Shown: positions 60,944 through 64,000 of the stretch, one piece after another
Position numbering within the stretch: position 1 is the stretch's first letter
Layout of the letters: each line of letters opens with the position of its first letter
NCBI GenBank assembly: GCA_028386065.3
Contig: JAKUCV010003561.1
Coordinates: 2,559-66,558, forward strand
DNA: 64,000 bases
Source of the DNA: Turnera subulata
Taxonomy: Eukaryota; Streptophyta; Magnoliopsida; Malpighiales; Passifloraceae
Reading direction: 5' to 3'
Position numbers and translations under genes: made by a program
The notes under the pieces: generated by a model
Databases searched by the model: none
Seen by the model: the letters and a program-made list of their open reading frames with translations, nothing else
What the model was told of the DNA's origin: nothing

Positions 60944-62365
60944 GGTAAAAAAGTTTTTTATGTCCTTTCACTTTTTCAATTTCATATTTGTTGTCCTTCT
61001 TAATTTAATTTTACTCATTATGTCCCTAAACTTATAATTTATCGGGTCACCTTGTCCATTTTACCTCCTATAACCGGTCAATAATTATAGCGTTGACACG
61101 TGTCTATGGGCCCGCATCCTCTCATTTTCTGTTTCCCTAGGTTTTTTGTTTCCCCAATTTTAATTTTAAAAGGTTATTCTAGTAATAAAATAATAAAGAG
61201 AGAAAGTGGGCCTGCACACTCATCATTTCCAATATGTCAAACCTTTTTATTTAAATTAAATTAAATTGTTTTAAAAAATTACTTTGAAGTGGCCCTTATT
61301 TCACAACGACGATGTCGTTTTACAGAAAAAGAAAAACGTGTATTGTTTGTGGGAAGTAACCTAGGCTCATCTCTTCCCCACAACATAAAAAGAAAAGTCC
61401 CCGCCGTCGCTCTCTCACAGTAGCTTTTAACCAACGGTCATGGCGGCTTGAAATTGGAACAGGTCTTGCATGACACCCTTCGACTAGGCGATGATCAGGC
61501 CGAGCACCACCTAGATCGGCACAGACGGGAGACCAAGCCGGCAGCGTGCGTGGATGCAAGAATAGTGGTCAGAGTGGTACTGTGCTTGTATCAGTGCTCC
61601 GAAGAGGTAAAGTTGAAGCGTCGACTAGCATCAGTAGTTCGTGATGTAGTGGCCGAGAGCAGCTCTTGAGGAGTGTAGACCGTGGTGTTCAGTTCGAGCT
61701 CCATCGAGCTATTCAAACCCCCGGTCAAGTATTAATCTGGTTAGAAATCAAATCGCCTCTCCTCGTATGATGTACTTTCAATTGTTGGGTGTTGGGTGGT
61801 CGATGTCGAGTTTCTGATTGTTGCGTTTGAATTTGTTGTTGGGTTGATGATAGATTGAAATTTATGTTGAGTGTTCAAAGACGAAAGAAAGTTAGGTTTG
61901 AAAATTAGATCTGGAGATGGGGTTAGAGGGAGTGGCGGCTTTGGGGAGCAAAGGCTCATAATTGGGCAGTGGATGGTGATGGAGAAGAATCGCCGACCGA
62001 TCTGTGTTTTTTTTTTTTTTTTTTTAGGAAAGTATGATTATGCCTCACGGGCTAGATCTTTTTTTTTTTGTTCTGTTTGAGGGATGGGATAACAATCAAA
62101 ATTTAAAATCAATATTCAATTTTCAAAAAATAAAATCTGATCTAACTAGAAACTAAATTTTTGGGAAAAAAATACAAAATGGTAGACTATGAGTCCCAAT
62201 AGACACATAGCTTCTTCTCATTAATTTACCGGCAATAGTTTGTAAAATGGACAATGAGTCCCGGTAAAATGCAAGTTAGAGGACATTATAAGTGATGATA
62301 AAAGCTGAGGGACAACAATCGATAAATCAATAAAGTTTAGGGACACAAAAAAAACTATTTAACCC
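60944..62365. mobile_element. Mutator-like (MULE-type) non-autonomous element, 1.4 kb
   Basis: Long terminal inverted repeats of about 100 bases: from the left GGTAAAAAAGTTTTTTATGT..., from the right GGGTTAAATAGTTTTTTTTG..., both going on to TTGTTGTCC and GTCC-CTAAACTTTAT-like text. The flanking duplication is ATAAAGATA (60935-60943, 62366-62374); with one more shared base it is 10 bp. This length fits Mutator elements. The centre (61390-61700) is GC-rich and unlike the AT-rich ends, so it may be captured host sequence. No transposase. Confidence 0.8.
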
Positions 62366-62374
62366 ATAAAGATA

Positions 62375-63615
62375 AGCATGACATTTCCAGGCTACAAACT
62401 GATCCCCATAAAACGAAACCACCCAGTACCTGTAAGCCTTTTGTTTCCGGATGGATTCAAGTGGACTGAATAAATGATATTTGGTCGTCTCTCAGGAAGA
62501 TCCATACTACAATCAATATCTTCAATGACAATTAAGCTTGATTTCCCTGTCCCTGGCGGCCCATACAAAAAGTACCCGCGCTTCCTTGCCCTCCCTACTC
62601 TCTTGTAGAAATCTTTGCTCTTCACAAACCTATTCAAGTCCTCCTCTATGACAGCATTTTTGGACTCTGGCTCCATAGCCAATGCCTCCAAAGTTGCAGG
62701 GTGTTCAAGATTAATAGACACCCACATATACACCTCCACCCCCGCAAGCTTGAGTATTGTTACATTGATCGAATTAGTATCATTGAAGTGGCCAGGGAGG
62801 CGTAGCCAGAGAATACTGATGACGGAGAAGGCATGTCTTTGCAAACATGATTGCTAAACTTAAAAAAATTTTCTCTCTATTATAAATGCGTCATAGTAAA
62901 TCTCATTTGTTATGTTATTATCTAGACGTAATGAAGGGAGTCTAAAAATTTCTTTGGAAAAGGCAGATAAATCATACCAGGATTGTGGGCTCACTTGCAT
63001 ACGTGGAATCCCATTATTGGATCGTTGATGAATTTTGCTTGGAAGAAAGGGATTCACGCCTCTCTCGCAGGGGTTAAGAGAAGACAGGGGATTGCACGCG
63101 CAGCGCGTCATGACTCCCGTTTGTAGTTTTAATTTTTAAGAAAATAAATAAATAAAAAGGATGAAGTTCATGAAAAACAAAAAAGGGATGTGTGTTGTTT
63201 TGTTCTATTAATAAATAGAAAATATGCTTAAAAAAAAAAAACTGTATGAGCATGATCACATAGGACTCTCTCATAATCAGAATTGTGACTTTCATTTTGG
63301 GTTGTGTTTTATAGTCGAAATTTTATTTTGGGTTGTTGCTTTGTAATAAACAGAACATAACACGGCAAGAGATTCAAGGTTGAGTTGGACTTAATTGGTA
63401 TACTATTACAAACCATCCTTTGTTGGAGTTGACGTCTAACTTACTATCATCACACAAGTTTTGAATCTAATTCAAAGCCAACGAGTCTAAATATAATTTA
63501 AACACTTCTTAGTTAATTGTATTTTGGCCAACGAAAGGAAAAAAAACAATTATGTAAGAACTAAAAAAGGACTCAAATTAATAGTCTTGAAATCTTGAGA
63601 TGAAATTTTGGAGTA
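62375..63615. other. Flank of the right-edge gene
   Basis: Apart from the AAA-ATPase fragment, no gene. 63353-63420 repeats 3398-3450 (AACACGGCAAGA.ATTC.AAGGTTGAGTTGG), showing it is the counterpart of the 3.4-kb region. Confidence 0.5.
62485..62718 (-). pseudogene. BCS1/AATP1-like AAA-ATPase fragment
   Basis: Encodes SINLEHPATLEALAMEPESK and then DLNRFVKSKDFYKRVGRARK followed by the Walker A motif GPPGTGKSS (62562-62536). These are hallmarks of plant BCS1-like AAA-ATPases of the AATP1/HSR4 group. Straight after KSSLI comes VIEDIDCSMDLPERR, the Walker B region. The roughly 45 residues that normally separate the two motifs are missing, as are the rest of the AAA domain and the N-terminal membrane anchor. 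It is a deleted relic, opposite in strand to the promoter at 63.6 kb. Confidence 0.85.
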
Positions 63616-64000
63616 TGTTTTATTACCCCAATCACTAGAGTCCTCGGCTTAAAAGACTTTCTTAAGAGCGTGGATTTAACTTATTTACCAAGTCAAAAAC
63701 AAATACTACCAAAAGCCTGGCCCCCCCAATATAAGGAAGAAGTTTCCTCTCTACTCTTAACTCTCTACACTGCATTCCTTTTAAAGCCAAAGCCTCTTTA
63801 TCTTCTCTTCACTTTTTTGTCTCTCTCTATTAGCCGTCGTCTCTTACTGAACAAGTAAGTAATCTCCTCCTAAATATTCATTATGTTCATCAAGTTTTGA
63901 TCTTTATTCTTTGTGGAGGATTGGAGGCTAGTGAGTGTTGTTTGATGGTAAAGGAAAGTTGCTGTGTTAAAAGAATTCAGCTTTAGAATTGCTCTGTTTT
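63616..64000 (+). promoter_or_regulatory. Promoter and 5' UTR exon of a gene running off the right edge (promoter copy 2)
   Basis: CCAAT at 63628-63632, TATA-like AATATAAGG at 63728-63736, CT-rich leader from about 63755, then a strong donor GTAAGT at 63855-63860 (ACAA before it). No long coding start occurs before the donor, so the first intron probably lies in the 5' UTR and the coding part begins beyond the window. The block is a diverged copy of 3664-3860. Confidence 0.55.

Overview
The window is nuclear DNA of a flowering plant, most likely a eudicot. The evidence is spliced genes with short GT-AG introns, plant-type organellar genes and very heavy load of plant transposons (Ty3/gypsy elements of the Tekay/Del and Ogre/Tat types, an L1-type LINE, a tRNA-derived SINE, hAT, Mutator and Stowaway-like elements). 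Only two loci look like spliced host genes with open reading frames.

Layout. 1-1916: end of a large Tekay/Del-type LTR on the minus strand, cut by the window edge. 1917-4300: first copy of a duplicated locus, with a promoter-like block at about 3.7 kb. 4772-5737 (-): a two-exon gene of unknown function. 6340-7064: hAT-type MITE. 7162-7716: fold-back element with a 172-bp perfect-length hairpin. 8464-15433 (-): a 19-exon presequence protease (PreP) gene. All exons can be joined into one open frame of about 1,127 codons, but the zinc and catalytic residues are replaced and one exon is duplicated in frame. 15434-17087: short repeats and decayed retrotransposon sequence. 17088-27001: a complete 9.9-kb non-autonomous Ogre/Tat-like LTR element (minus orientation, GGGGC target duplication) with no coding capacity and a 13-copy 29-bp repeat. 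27007-31640: remnants of an older Ty3/gypsy pol (protease, start of reverse transcriptase), itself interrupted by a solo LTR (27831-30272) carrying a 5S rRNA-like sequence, a hAT MITE and a SINE. 31640-33498 and 42913-48110: further copies of the duplicated locus with decayed coding pieces. 33499-42912: a complete 9.4-kb non-autonomous Tekay/Del-like element (ATAAC target duplication) with 3.5-kb LTRs and two antisense open frames. 48111-53042 (-): a dead L1-type LINE. 53043-55598: AT-rich diverged repeats with a hAT MITE. 55599-60202: a 4.6-kb solo LTR of the Tekay/Del type. 60203-64000: another copy of the duplicated locus, with a Mutator-like element, an AAA-ATPase fragment and, at the right edge, a promoter and 5' UTR of a gene that runs off the window.

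How it fits together. One ancestral locus appears to have been copied several times across the window and then invaded repeatedly; three Tekay/Del-type LTRs sit in or next to the same roughly 100-bp segment of different copies. The most unusual host feature is the PreP-like gene: its frame and splice sites are kept while its active site is not. All assignments come from reading the sequence; family comparisons are from general knowledge of these families, and no database search was run.
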